From Acidobacteriota bacterium (GTDB lineage Bacteria > Acidobacteriota > Blastocatellia > Pyrinomonadales > Pyrinomonadaceae), in assembly GCA_021323895.1 (NCBI GenBank), contig JAJPKD010000093.1, forward strand, positions 1 to 32,266: a stretch of 32,266 nucleotides of DNA, written 5' to 3'. The translations under genes and the position numbers were made by a program. The notes below the pieces were generated by a model. It saw only the letters and a program-made list of their open reading frames with translations. It was not told the origin of the DNA and searched no databases. The first letter of the stretch is position 1, and each line of letters opens with the position of its first letter. Below, in pieces: positions 6,095 through 14,110 of this stretch.

Positions 6095-7771
6095 GCTGAT
6101 CGCGTGTTGCCATTCGACTTCGAAGAGGGGGACGGGTTGCTCGCGATTCTTGACGCTGATGGGCTCGCGTTCAGCGAGTTGGTAACGCGAGCGCGCGGCA
6201 TGCGCAGTCACCTCGCTGACCAGGATCTCGCCGGCTTTCGCGTTTGATTCGAGACGCGAAGCTGTGTTCACGGTATCGCCGATCGCGGTGTATTCGGATC
6301 GTCGCTCGGATCCGATGTAGCCGACGATCACTTCGCCGGTATGGAGGCCGATGCCGATGCCGATTTCGGGATAGCCTTCGGCGCGCAACTCGTCGTTAAT
6401 GCTCAGCATGCGACGCTGCATGGCTACCGCGGCGGACATCGCATTAGCCGCGTCTTTCGGCGTGACCGTCGGCGCGCCGAACAGCGCCATCAATCCATCG
6501 CCAAGGTATTTATCGAGCGTCCCGCCGTGCGCGAAGATGATGTCGGTCATCGCGGAGAAATAGCGATTGAGCAACTGCACAATCTTCTCCGGCGAAGCAT
6601 GTTCCGAAATGCGGGTGAAGCCGCGAATGTCTGCGAACAGGACCGTAATCGTTTGCGTGACGCCGCCAAGCTTGAATGACTCGGGATTCTCGAGCATCTG
6701 CTTCACGACGTATTCAGGCAAGAACCGCGAGTAGTTCGCCCGCGCCACTTCTTCTTTCGCCAAACGTTCGTGCGCGCGCACGTTTTCCACGGCGATGGCA
6801 GTTTGCGCCGCGCCTGCGCTGATCAGTTCCAAGTCGTCAGGCTTGAAAGCCGAAAACGGATCGAGGCGATCGGCATACAACGCGCCGTGAACACCTGACT
6901 CAGTGAACAGCGGCGCGCAGATCGTCGAGCGCACGCCTTGCGATACGATCGAATCAACTCCGGCGAACTGTTCATCGGCAGCGGCGTCCTGCGACAGCAG
7001 CGCGACGCGCTCCTTCATCACTTTGCGCGTGATCGTGCGGCCAATCGTCATCTTGCGCGCGTGTGCTTCCAGCTTCTCATCACGAGCGCGCGTCGCGATC
7101 GGAAACAACTTCGCCTCGTCGGCCGTTGCCTCGGTGACGATTCCATCGGCGAGCAGGGCGACGACACGATCTGCGGGCGTCGCGCGGAAGATGATGTCGG
7201 TCGCCATCTTAAAAATCCGATCGAGGTCGAATCCGGCGCCGAGCGCTTTGCTCATCTCGTAAATCTCGCTGAGGATGTTCGCTTTGCGCTGCAACGACTC
7301 GAGCACTTTGTCGCCACGGGGCACGACGGTTCCGCCGCTGATGCCCGGATCGGACTGACGCAGCACGGTTGTCAGCACGTCCTTGGCGGACATCAAAAGT
7401 TGCGTGTGGCCCAGCGGCTTATCATCGAAACTCAAATCCGCCGTGCGTTCTTCCTTCGGCTGTTCGAAACGAATCGTGCTGGCGCCAATCGTTATCCGAT
7501 CGCCGTTCTGCAATTTGTGCTCGAACTTTTGTTCGCCGTTGATGAAGACCTGATTCGCGCTGCGCTTGAGCTGGCCGTTGACCATGATGCCGTCCACAAT
7601 CATGAACGAGCCGTCATCGTCAGGCTTGATGTGAGCGTGGTGACGCGACGCGCGCGGGTCGTCCAGCACGATTTGGTTATCGGGCGCGCGGCCAATCAAG
7701 CAGGGTGTTCGTGAATTAAGTTGATGTTGCGCCTGGCGTCCGCTGGCGTCAGTAACTTTAAGAAGGGCCAT
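6086..7771 (-). CDS. FHA-GAF class III adenylate/guanylate cyclase
   Basis: Signalling enzyme of 561 aa. An FHA domain (about 1-102, with GRAPDNQIVLDDPRASRHHA) should bind phosphothreonine peptides. A GAF-type sensor domain follows (about 165-335, ending in a linker helix). The C-terminal class III cyclase domain (about 370-540) has the two metal-binding Asp, D381 (FADIRGF) and D425 (KYLGDG). It also has the purine-reading Lys421 and Thr495, and Asn502 and Arg506 for transition-state stabilisation. The Lys/Thr pair is the type seen in adenylate cyclases, so cAMP is the likelier product. All catalytic positions are intact, so it should be active. It starts at an ATG preceded by AAGTAGG. The protease gene follows on the same strand after a heptad-repeat element. 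Confidence 0.94.
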   Translation of the reverse strand: MALLKVTDASGRQAQHQLNSRTPCLIGRAPDNQIVLDDPRASRHHAHIKPDDDGSFMIVDGIMVNGQLKRSANQVFINGEQKFEHKLQNGDRITIGASTIRFEQPKEERTADLSFDDKPLGHTQLLMSAKDVLTTVLRQSDPGISGGTVVPRGDKVLESLQRKANILSEIYEMSKALGAGFDLDRIFKMATDIIFRATPADRVVALLADGIVTEATADEAKLFPIATRARDEKLEAHARKMTIGRTITRKVMKERVALLSQDAAADEQFAGVDSIVSQGVRSTICAPLFTESGVHGALYADRLDPFSAFKPDDLELISAGAAQTAIAVENVRAHERLAKEEVARANYSRFLPEYVVKQMLENPESFKLGGVTQTITVLFADIRGFTRISEHASPEKIVQLLNRYFSAMTDIIFAHGGTLDKYLGDGLMALFGAPTVTPKDAANAMSAAVAMQRRMLSINDELRAEGYPEIGIGIGLHTGEVIVGYIGSERRSEYTAIGDTVNTASRLESNAKAGEILVSEVTAHAARSRYQLAEREPISVKNREQPVPLFEVEWQHAISSA

Positions 7772-8305
7772 AACCTACTTCAGATGATCGGAAGACTGAC
7801 TTCGACGTTCGATTCTACAAGGTTCGGGGCGTTTCAGCCTAACAAAAGTCGATTTACTCGCTCTTGCGCCGGGCTGCTGACAGTGACATGATGCGCGCGC
7901 AAAGCGGCTGCACCTCAAAAGAAGTCACGGAGGATTCCCATGCTCAGCCTCAAACGCCCGCTCTTAGTCTTGTCGATCATTTGACTTTCAAGCCGTGCGA
8001 ACAAACTTCCGACTACGACTTATCTTACGCACCTCCAACTTCTCCACAGTAGTTTCAGATTTTCGTAAGCGACCAAACGACATCCATTTTTCCGATCGCG
8101 ACATCGAAACGCTTCCGACCGGGAAACTTAAAGTTCTGCCGGTCGTAAAAGGAACGACGCGGGCTGCGACCGTTCACCGGTTGTGGTAGATTGGTTGTTC
8201 CATCAACGAAGCAATCAAAGGCGGGCGCTGCTGCCCGCCGATTAGTTGATAAGAGCGATCGGGATTTGGCCTGACTCGCGAAAATGGCTCGACACCGGAG
8301 TTCAC
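7772..8305. promoter_or_regulatory. Divergent intergenic region between the cyclase and M16 peptidase genes
   Basis: No credible gene lies in these 534 bp. For the cyclase (minus strand), TAGAAT at 7812-7817 is a plausible -10 box without a good -35. For the peptidase (plus strand), an extended -10 TG-G-TAGATT lies at 8184-8192, also without a good -35. Short plus-strand frames at 7864-8052 and 7995-8189 show no family features. Confidence 0.3.
8220..8239. repeat. GGCGGGC/GCCCGCC hairpin
   Basis: A perfect 7-bp GC stem with a 6-nt loop (GCTGCT), located upstream of the M16 peptidase. There is no T run after it. It shares the GCGGGC...GCCCGC core with the hairpin inside mutS2 at 22052-22069, so it may be a copy of one dispersed palindromic family. 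Confidence 0.5.
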
Positions 8306-9742
8306 GTGAAACGATTACTGCTGATATTTGCGCTCATCTTCTCTTTGGTTGCGCCGCTCGCCGCGCGACCGTTTCCGCTGCAAACAAATCCGCTCCGACA
8401 GTCGCAAGGGGCTGCGGCAACGAAGAGCGTCGCGGCCAAGCCCGCCGTCGCGGACATTCAAAGCAAAGTTCTGGCAAACGGACTAGAAGTCATCGTGCTC
8501 GAAGATCACTCGGTGCCGGTCGTCACGATCGAGCTCGCCGTCCGCAACGGCTCGTTCACCGAACCGCCCGAGCTGAACGGCCTGTCGCACCTTTACGAGC
8601 ACATGTTCTTCAAAGCGAATCGCGCGATCGCAAATCAAGAGGATTACTTGCAGAAGATCGGGCAGCTCGGCATCGCGTACAACGGCGAGACGCGTGAAGA
8701 AGTCGTCGAGTATTACTTCACGACGACCAGTCCAAATGTGCGCGCGGCCATGAACTTTATGCGCGATGCGACGCGTTACCCGTTGTTTGATGAGAAAGAA
8801 TTCGAGCGCGAGCGGCGAGTCGTCATTGGCGAAATCGATCGCAACGAATCTGAGCCGGGATACTACTTGAACAAGGAGATGAACGATCGTCTCTATTACA
8901 AGTTCCCGAGCCGGAAGCAGCCGCTCGGAAATCGGCAGACGGTTTCGACCGCGACGACTGAGATGATGCGCCTGATTCAGGGCCGCTACTACGTCCCGAA
9001 TAATTCCGCGCTGGTGGTCACGGGCGATGTGCAAACTGCGGACATCTACAAATTGGCGCAGGACTTTTTCGGCGACTGGCCCCGGCGCGAAAAAGATCCG
9101 TTCGTCGAGTTTCCCCTGGTCGAACATCCGCCGCTGCAAAACAGTTCAGGCGCCGTCATCAAACAGCCAGTGACGAACGTTTTGATCGAGATCGGGTGGC
9201 ATGGCCCATCGATTGGCAAAGACGATGCGGCCACGTACGCCGCCGACACTTTCTCGTTCATCATGCAGCAGCCGGACTCGCGGTTTCAGCGCAACCTGGT
9301 TGACACGGGATTGGTGAATGGGGTCGGGATTGGCTACTACACGCAACGAAACGTTGGTCCGATCAACGTCATCTTTCAGACTAGCCCGGACAAAGCGAAG
9401 GCCGCGCTGAAAGCCGTCTATAACGAAATCGCGCACTTCAACGACACAGACTATTACACCGACGAACAGCTCGAGAGCGCGAAGGCTTTGCTCGAAGCAG
9501 ACGATCTTTATTCACGCGAAAAGTTTGACGAGTATGCCAAGACGCTCGGGTTCTGGTGGTCATCCACGGGCATCGATTATTTCCGTGGTTACCTCGGCAA
9601 TCTGCGCCGCACTTCGCGCGCCGACATCAGCCGCTACATCACGACTTATATTCAAGGCAAGCCGCACGTTGGTCTCGCATTGATTTCCGAGCAAGCACAG
9701 CAACAGGCGAAGCTGACGCCGGAGGATCTGATCGGGCAATAA
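8306..9742 (+). CDS. Secreted M16 family zinc peptidase, catalytic type
   Basis: Predicted periplasmic or exported zinc metallopeptidase of the pitrilysin/insulinase family, 478 aa from a GTG at 8306. A GGAG site sits 5 nt before this GTG, and the product then begins with a clear signal peptide (KRLLLIFALIFSLVAPLAA). The inverted zinc motif HLYEH (H95, E98, H99) and the distal ligand Glu176 (VIGEIDRNE), 76 residues further on, match HxxEH-x(74-76)-E. Two M16 domains fill the length. A second M16 homologue without the zinc motif follows directly on the same strand, the usual catalytic plus non-catalytic pair of M16B enzymes. The substrate is unknown. Confidence 0.93.
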   Translation: MKRLLLIFALIFSLVAPLAARPFPLQTNPLRQSQGAAATKSVAAKPAVADIQSKVLANGLEVIVLEDHSVPVVTIELAVRNGSFTEPPELNGLSHLYEHMFFKANRAIANQEDYLQKIGQLGIAYNGETREEVVEYYFTTTSPNVRAAMNFMRDATRYPLFDEKEFERERRVVIGEIDRNESEPGYYLNKEMNDRLYYKFPSRKQPLGNRQTVSTATTEMMRLIQGRYYVPNNSALVVTGDVQTADIYKLAQDFFGDWPRREKDPFVEFPLVEHPPLQNSSGAVIKQPVTNVLIEIGWHGPSIGKDDAATYAADTFSFIMQQPDSRFQRNLVDTGLVNGVGIGYYTQRNVGPINVIFQTSPDKAKAALKAVYNEIAHFNDTDYYTDEQLESAKALLEADDLYSREKFDEYAKTLGFWWSSTGIDYFRGYLGNLRRTSRADISRYITTYIQGKPHVGLALISEQAQQQAKLTPEDLIGQ

Positions 9743-9751
9743 GATTTATTT

Positions 9752-9878
9752 GCCATTTGTCATTTGAGATTTTTCATTTGTCACTTGGCGAACATGACTG
9801 CAAAGATGAAGGGCACTCATCAATCGACTCAGGTTTTGAAAATGGGAAATGAAAAATCGCAAATGACGAATGTCAAAT
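9752..9878. repeat. Heptad-repeat inverted element, locus 2
   Basis: Arm 1 (9752-9788) is built from the 7-bp words GCCATTT, GTCATTT, GAGATTT, TTCATTT and GTCACTT. Arm 2 (9844-9878) has five words (GGGAAAT, GAAAAAT, CGCAAAT, GACGAAT, GTCAAAT). The best-paired 21-bp core has one mismatch. Arm 2 lies across the candidate start codons of the second M16 gene. Confidence 0.75.
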
Positions 9879-11251
9879 CGTTTCTGATCACGGCGGTGTG
9901 GGCGATATTGGTTCTGATTGCGCCCTCAACTATTGCGCAAACTCAAACGCCGACGCCGGCTCCGACGCCGGATTTTCAAGGCGTAATTGCTCGACAGGCT
10001 TCGCTCGTCAGTGAGTTCGACGTGAACGGGCTGAAAGTGATCGTCAAGAAACGCGAAGGCAGTCAGACCGTGGCAGCCGGACTGTTCATCCGCGGTGGTG
10101 TTGGGAACATCACAGCAACGAACGCCGGAGTCGAGGCTTTCATGTTGAATGTCGCAAGCGAAGCCACCGCGAGCTATCCCCGCGACCGCATGCGCAAAGA
10201 ACTGGCGAGAATGGGAACCGTAATTGGCGAAAGCGTCAACTACGATTATTCGGCGCTCACCATGGCCGCGACGCGCACGAATTTTGATCGATCGTGGGAC
10301 GTCTTCACCGATGTGGCGTTGCATCCGGCCTTCACCAAGGAAGACGTCGATTTGGTGAAGTCGCGTCTGGTCGCCAGCCTCAGTGATGACGAAGATGAAC
10401 CCGACACGTTCCTGCAACGATTGCAAGAGAAAGTTGCCTACGTTGGTCATCCTTACCTTAATCGCCCGGAGGGCACCGCAGCGACCATTGGCAAACTCAC
10501 TGCTGACGATCTCCGTGCTTACCATCAGCAAATCATGCAGACTTCGCATCTGTTGCTGGTGATTGTCGGCGATCTCGACGCGGCGCAACTGAAGCCGCGC
10601 ATCGCTGCAACATTCGGCAAATTGCCGCGCGGCGAGTACAAGCCGCAGGCCGCGCCGCAACTTGCTTTCACCGCGTCAACGCTCGACGTCACTACGCGAG
10701 AGTTGCCCACCAACTACATTCAGGGCTTCTACACCGCGCCGCCGATCACCTCGCCGGATATTTTTCCGATGTATGTCGCATCTTCGCTGTTGCGCGATCG
10801 CGTTTTTGAAGAAGTGCTGGTGAAGCGAAATCTCTCGTATGCTCCCGATGCTTTTCTGCGGACGCAGGCCGCAAACATTGGCGGCATCTATGTGACGGCA
10901 GTCGATGCCAACCAAGCCGTGCGGGTCATGCTTAACGAAATCACTCGGCTGCAACGAGACCCCGTGAGCAAAGACGACATCACCGGAATCATCGCTCAAT
11001 TCCTCACGACCTATTACATCGGCCAGGAAACCAACGCCGCGCAGGCTGGGAGCCTGGCACAGTACGAATTGATCGGCGGCGGATGGCGAAACTCACTTCA
11101 GTTTCTTGAGAAGCTGCGCGCCGTGACACCCGCCGACGTGCAGCGTGTCTCGCAGAAGTACATGAAGAATATTCGGTTCGTCGTGCTGGGAAATCCGTCG
11201 GCGATCGATAAGACCGTGTTTGTGGGACAAACTGCGAGTGAGAGTCACTGA
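9863..11251 (+). CDS. M16 family peptidase homologue, non-catalytic type
   Basis: Paired with the M16 peptidase just upstream. The HxxEH position is replaced by NAGVEAF in the segment ITATNAGVEAFMLNVASEAT, so zinc ligands are lacking and the protein should be inactive alone. It probably forms the partner subunit that shapes the substrate chamber. From the ATG at 9863 the protein is 462 aa, with a signal peptide (KSFLITAVWAILVLIAPSTIAQ) and a TPTPAPTP linker. Other ATGs at 9842 and upstream are in frame but lie in the heptad repeat, which makes the true start uncertain. No clear Shine-Dalgarno sequence precedes any of them. The 3' end overlaps the convergent gene by 7 bp. Confidence 0.9.
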   Translation: MTNVKSFLITAVWAILVLIAPSTIAQTQTPTPAPTPDFQGVIARQASLVSEFDVNGLKVIVKKREGSQTVAAGLFIRGGVGNITATNAGVEAFMLNVASEATASYPRDRMRKELARMGTVIGESVNYDYSALTMAATRTNFDRSWDVFTDVALHPAFTKEDVDLVKSRLVASLSDDEDEPDTFLQRLQEKVAYVGHPYLNRPEGTAATIGKLTADDLRAYHQQIMQTSHLLLVIVGDLDAAQLKPRIAATFGKLPRGEYKPQAAPQLAFTASTLDVTTRELPTNYIQGFYTAPPITSPDIFPMYVASSLLRDRVFEEVLVKRNLSYAPDAFLRTQAANIGGIYVTAVDANQAVRVMLNEITRLQRDPVSKDDITGIIAQFLTTYYIGQETNAAQAGSLAQYELIGGGWRNSLQFLEKLRAVTPADVQRVSQKYMKNIRFVVLGNPSAIDKTVFVGQTASESH

Positions 11252-11655
11252 ACCTTTCGGTTCAGCACTGCCGACGCGGAAATATCGCGCGCATCCTTGT
11301 AGGAATACAAAAACAGAATTTGTTTCCGGCTGATTCGCTGAATCAGAACCCGGCCCCGATCGGCGCACTTGTCCTGTCCATGATCCAGGACTTCTCTGAA
11401 TCGAGCGCGGGATTGATTGATTGAAATCAGCCGCCAACGGCCGCCGCAATTCAGCGTTGGGTAGTCAACCGAGTAGCGCTTCCCACGGGCGGTGAAAAGC
11501 ATCGACCAGGTGCTCTTGTCATCGATTTGATAACCGGTGCCTTCCCACTTTCCCTTGATCCAACCCGTCGATTTCTGTTGCGCCGCGGCGGCCCCGCTGA
11601 TGGTGAGAAGTATCAGCGCAAGTCCACAGCATCTGAGAAGGTTTTGTCGGGACAT
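11245..11655 (-). CDS. Secreted hypothetical protein
   Basis: 136 aa with a signal peptide (LLRCCGLALILLTISGAAAAQ, residues 6-26). The mature part is about 110 aa with a WIKGKWEGTGYQ start, scattered aromatics, three Cys and a beta-rich look. A lipocalin-like or small beta-barrel fold is possible, but I do not recognise the family. It is convergent with the M16 gene and overlaps it by 7 bp. Its start codon at 11655 lies just downstream of a single heptad-repeat arm (11667-11701), which separates it from pyrE on the same strand. Confidence in it being a real gene comes from the signal peptide and length; function is unknown. Confidence 0.75.
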   Translation of the reverse strand: MSRQNLLRCCGLALILLTISGAAAAQQKSTGWIKGKWEGTGYQIDDKSTWSMLFTARGKRYSVDYPTLNCGGRWRLISINQSRARFREVLDHGQDKCADRGRVLIQRISRKQILFLYSYKDARDISASAVLNRKVQ

Positions 11656-11666
11656 ACGTTCGTGCT

Positions 11667-11701
11667 GGCTACTGCTTACTGCCTTCTGCCTACTGCCTTT
11701 T
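11667..11701. repeat. Heptad-repeat array, locus 3 (single arm)
   Basis: Five 7-bp words of the TGCTTAC / TGCCTAC / TGCCTTC type lie between pyrE and the secreted hypothetical gene. It ends on the pyrE stop codon. Its unit is the same as in locus 6 (15986-16078). No partner arm is visible close by. Confidence 0.65.
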
Positions 11702-12320
11702 AGAATCTAACGTGTTCTTCGGGCGCGCCCTTCTTGCAATCGCCGCACTCCTCGGCAGAGTTGTAGAACTTCTCATCAAATTCAACCAGCGACTTGATCG
11801 ACACGCCATCCACACTGTCCGGCGCCGATGTGAATCGCACGATCACGCCACAGCCGATGATCGGGGCGCCAAGTTCCCGCACCAATTTGACCGTCTCTTC
11901 GATCGCATTGCCGCTGCGGATGATGTCGTCAACGATGATGCAGGGATGGATCTCGCCCTGATTGACGTATTGGCGAAACATGCGCTGGCCGTTCTCCTGC
12001 TCGGCCCAGTAAATCTGTTCCGAATTCAATGCGTCCCGCACACCGAAGGCGACTGGAATGCCGCCCGAACTGGGACTGATAATCGAGACTTTTGGTAACT
12101 GGCTGGCGATGTCGCGCTCGACGCGAAACTTGCGACTGAGCGCCACGGCCAGAACTCGCGCCGTGTCGTAATAACGAAACGCGAGCGGCATCTGAAAGTA
12201 ATGCGCTGTATGTTTGCCGTTGGGATAAATGAAGTGTCCTTCGCGAAATGCGCCGGTGCGCCGAAGGATTTTCATGATTTCATCAGATGACGGGATCAGT
12301 TGCACGCCTGTTGTTACCAT
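11700..12320 (-). CDS. pyrE: Orotate phosphoribosyltransferase (PyrE-like)
   Basis: Transfers the phosphoribosyl group from PRPP to orotate in pyrimidine synthesis. The PRPP-binding signature is CIIVDDIIRSGNAIEE (127-142, two acidic residues D131-D132). An upstream loop ISPSSGGIPVAFGV fits the pyrophosphate loop of the family. It is 206 aa, in the normal range. The C terminus carries CGDCKKGAPEEH, an extra Cys pair. The start at 12320 has an excellent GAGGAG site 6 nt upstream. The signature differs from the textbook OPRT motif (DVxTTGxS), so another type I phosphoribosyltransferase remains possible; orotate is my best call. Confidence 0.8.
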   Translation of the reverse strand: MVTTGVQLIPSSDEIMKILRRTGAFREGHFIYPNGKHTAHYFQMPLAFRYYDTARVLAVALSRKFRVERDIASQLPKVSIISPSSGGIPVAFGVRDALNSEQIYWAEQENGQRMFRQYVNQGEIHPCIIVDDIIRSGNAIEETVKLVRELGAPIIGCGVIVRFTSAPDSVDGVSIKSLVEFDEKFYNSAEECGDCKKGAPEEHVRF

Positions 12321-12338
12321 GGAGTCTCCTCAAAAAAA

Positions 12339-12414
12339 GTAAATGGTGAATCGTAAATCGTAAATAGTCGCCAATCTCTTCAGTTCTATTTACGATTTAC
12401 CATTCACGATTCAC
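12339..12414. repeat. Heptad-repeat inverted element, locus 4
   Basis: Arm 1 (12339-12367) has words such as CGTAAAT and GGTGAAT. Arm 2 (12386-12414) has TATTTAC, GATTTAC and CATTCAC. The arms pair in 26 of 29 positions with an 18-nt spacer, so it is the most compact of these elements. It lies between pyrE and the Nudix gene and just upstream of the pyrE ribosome site. Confidence 0.8.
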
Positions 12415-12439
12415 GCGATTTTCGCGGCGTAGCATAGCA

Positions 12440-12913
12440 TCATTGCTTCGACTTTTCACTCAGCGATAATGCGCGTTGAATTAGCCGCCGCTGGTCTTTT
12501 GAAAGCTCTTCCGGTAACTCGTCGAGAGCGAACCATTCCGCTCGCTTGATTTCGAAACTCGATGGTTTCGGATCGCCCACGACGCGCGCGCGAAAATAGA
12601 TTTCGACTTGCCGCGGTCGCGGCAAAGTACGAGCAAAGAGAAACTCAACTGACTCGATCTCAATGCTGATCTCTTCGCGCAGTTCGCGACGCAGACCTTC
12701 TTCCGGCTGTTCACTTCTTGAAAGAAAGCCGCCGGGAATTCCCCATCCACTATCAGGACGAAAAACATGCTCGAGCAACAGGATGCGGCTTTGCTCGTCG
12801 AAAAGCATCGCGCCGGTAGTAACGGTGAAGCGATTCTGGCCCAGGCGCACCATGCGGCGGCGAATCACGCCGGGCGTGAACTTCCAAATCGCACCAAGAA
12901 TGTTGGTGAGCAT
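12440..12913 (-). CDS. Nudix family hydrolase
   Basis: Hydrolyses a nucleoside diphosphate linked to another moiety. The Nudix box is in the segment GFLSRSEQPEEGLRRELREE, continuing ISI. It fits G-x5-E-x7-RE-U-x-EE, with Ser in place of the usual last Gly. The metal-binding Glu residues are all present. It is 157 aa, in the normal range. The N terminus has an Arg-rich stretch (VIRRRMVRLG). The gene is upstream of pyrE on the same strand, separated by the locus 4 repeat. The substrate cannot be read from the sequence. Confidence 0.9.
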   Translation of the reverse strand: MLTNILGAIWKFTPGVIRRRMVRLGQNRFTVTTGAMLFDEQSRILLLEHVFRPDSGWGIPGGFLSRSEQPEEGLRRELREEISIEIESVEFLFARTLPRPRQVEIYFRARVVGDPKPSSFEIKRAEWFALDELPEELSKDQRRLIQRALSLSEKSKQ

Positions 12914-12991
12914 TCGCGTCAGAGCATAGCACGCAGCATGCGCGCCGCCTCAGGCCCTGCGAAGTTTCGTGGTTCGGATCACAAAGCTAGG

Positions 12992-13020
12992 TTGAAGTCT
13001 GCACGCTTCGTGGTTAAGAT
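12992..13020 (+). promoter_or_regulatory. Promoter candidate for the zinc-ribbon repeat gene
   Basis: TTGAAG (12992-12997) is followed after 17 bp by TAAGAT (13015-13020). Both boxes are 4/6 matches. The same -10 box occurs in the better promoter of the ROK gene (16636-16641). The gene starts at 13054, giving a short leader without a clear Shine-Dalgarno site. Confidence 0.4.
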
Positions 13021-13053
13021 GCGCTCGTCAAACGATCGATTTCGCACTCAAAC

Positions 13054-14109
13054 ATGTCCACGAACACTTCAGAACTGAACACCACGCCGCAATCAGTCAG
13101 CGTCGGGACTCCGGCCGTGCCGAAGCGCATCACTAACGCGCAGACTGTCTGCAATGAACGCAACGAAAAGAACAAGCTCTGCAATGGCCACTTGAAACAA
13201 TTGAAGACGGCGGGCGAAGCTTCTGAGGTGCATCTGCGCGGCGATGATGTGCTTTACAAGTGCAACATATGCGGAACCATTTACATGGGACCGCCGCTGG
13301 GTCATGTGCGCGATCCGGAAAAGCAAAAGCGGTTCGTCGAAGCTGAGTTGTCCGCGCTTTTGCAAGCGGCCGGCGGCACGCTGCCGGTAATCAAGAAAAA
13401 TGAAAAAGGCGTGTACGTGATCGTCGAACCTGAGGGCGCCGGGCACGGACATGCCGCGCCCGCGCCGGCAGCTAAACCCGCGGCGCCTAAACCAGCCGCG
13501 CCATCGGTAGTCGCTGCCGCGCCGACAGCACCCGCAGCACAAGCGACTGCGGTTGCCGAGAAAGCGATGACGCCTCCCGCCCCGACAGCCGCCGCCGAAC
13601 CTAATCGATCATTGAACAAGCGATCGACCTACGCGGGTGTCGTGGACACTGGACCAGTTCCCGGCGAAACCAAGGAACAAAAGATTGAGCGGCTGAAGAA
13701 GGTGGTCGCTGGAGCAAAACAACGCGCGGAAGAGGGCGGCGGCGAGCCGCATGCAGCGGTTGAAGTCGTAGATTCATCACCGAGCGCCGATGCGCATCGG
13801 CCCGCGGCGGAAGCGCAAGCCGAAACCGGCGCCGCGTCGGCCGCTCCTTTGAGCGCGCCGGCCGCGAGTGCTTCGCCGATTGCGGGCGCGGAAACAGCCG
13901 CGGAACTCGCGCCTGATGCAGTCGCGCCCGCGACCACGCCCACGCCAACAACTTCGGCGGGCGCAGGCCCTGATCGGACTCTCATGAAGCGATCGACTTA
14001 TTGTGGGGTACAGGATACTGGACCAGTTGCGGGTGAGACGCACGAACAGAAGATTGAGAGACTGACAAAGCTGGCCGCGGCAGCGAAGCAGCGCGCCGAA
14101 GAAGGATGA
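13054..14109 (+). CDS. Zinc-ribbon protein with two 45-residue repeats, family unknown
   Basis: 351 aa. The N-terminal domain (about 25-125) has four Cys arranged as a split zinc ribbon: C33 and C43, then C70 and C73 in YKCNICGTIY. Two long Ala/Pro-rich low-complexity linkers follow (about 133-183 and 229-306). Each is followed by a copy of a 45-residue unit (184-228 and 307-351) identical in 34 of 45 positions. The unit core is KRSTYxGVxDTGPVxGE, followed by an EQKIERL helix and an AKQRAEE tail. The second copy ends exactly at the C terminus. No signal peptide is seen, so it is probably cytoplasmic. I do not recognise the 45-residue unit. It looks like a tethered binding module rather than an enzyme. 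The stop codon is separated from the convergent GHMP kinase stop by 1 bp. Confidence 0.85.
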   Translation: MSTNTSELNTTPQSVSVGTPAVPKRITNAQTVCNERNEKNKLCNGHLKQLKTAGEASEVHLRGDDVLYKCNICGTIYMGPPLGHVRDPEKQKRFVEAELSALLQAAGGTLPVIKKNEKGVYVIVEPEGAGHGHAAPAPAAKPAAPKPAAPSVVAAAPTAPAAQATAVAEKAMTPPAPTAAAEPNRSLNKRSTYAGVVDTGPVPGETKEQKIERLKKVVAGAKQRAEEGGGEPHAAVEVVDSSPSADAHRPAAEAQAETGAASAAPLSAPAASASPIAGAETAAELAPDAVAPATTPTPTTSAGAGPDRTLMKRSTYCGVQDTGPVAGETHEQKIERLTKLAAAAKQRAEEG

Positions 14110-14110
14110 G

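Noticed and set aside
7864-8189. Short plus-strand frames upstream of the M16 gene
   Set aside because: No domain, signal peptide or ribosome site; the stretch reads as a promoter region.
9752-9878. Heptad arrays as a CRISPR array
   Set aside because: Units are 7 bp and contiguous, with no unique spacers between them, and no cas genes are present.
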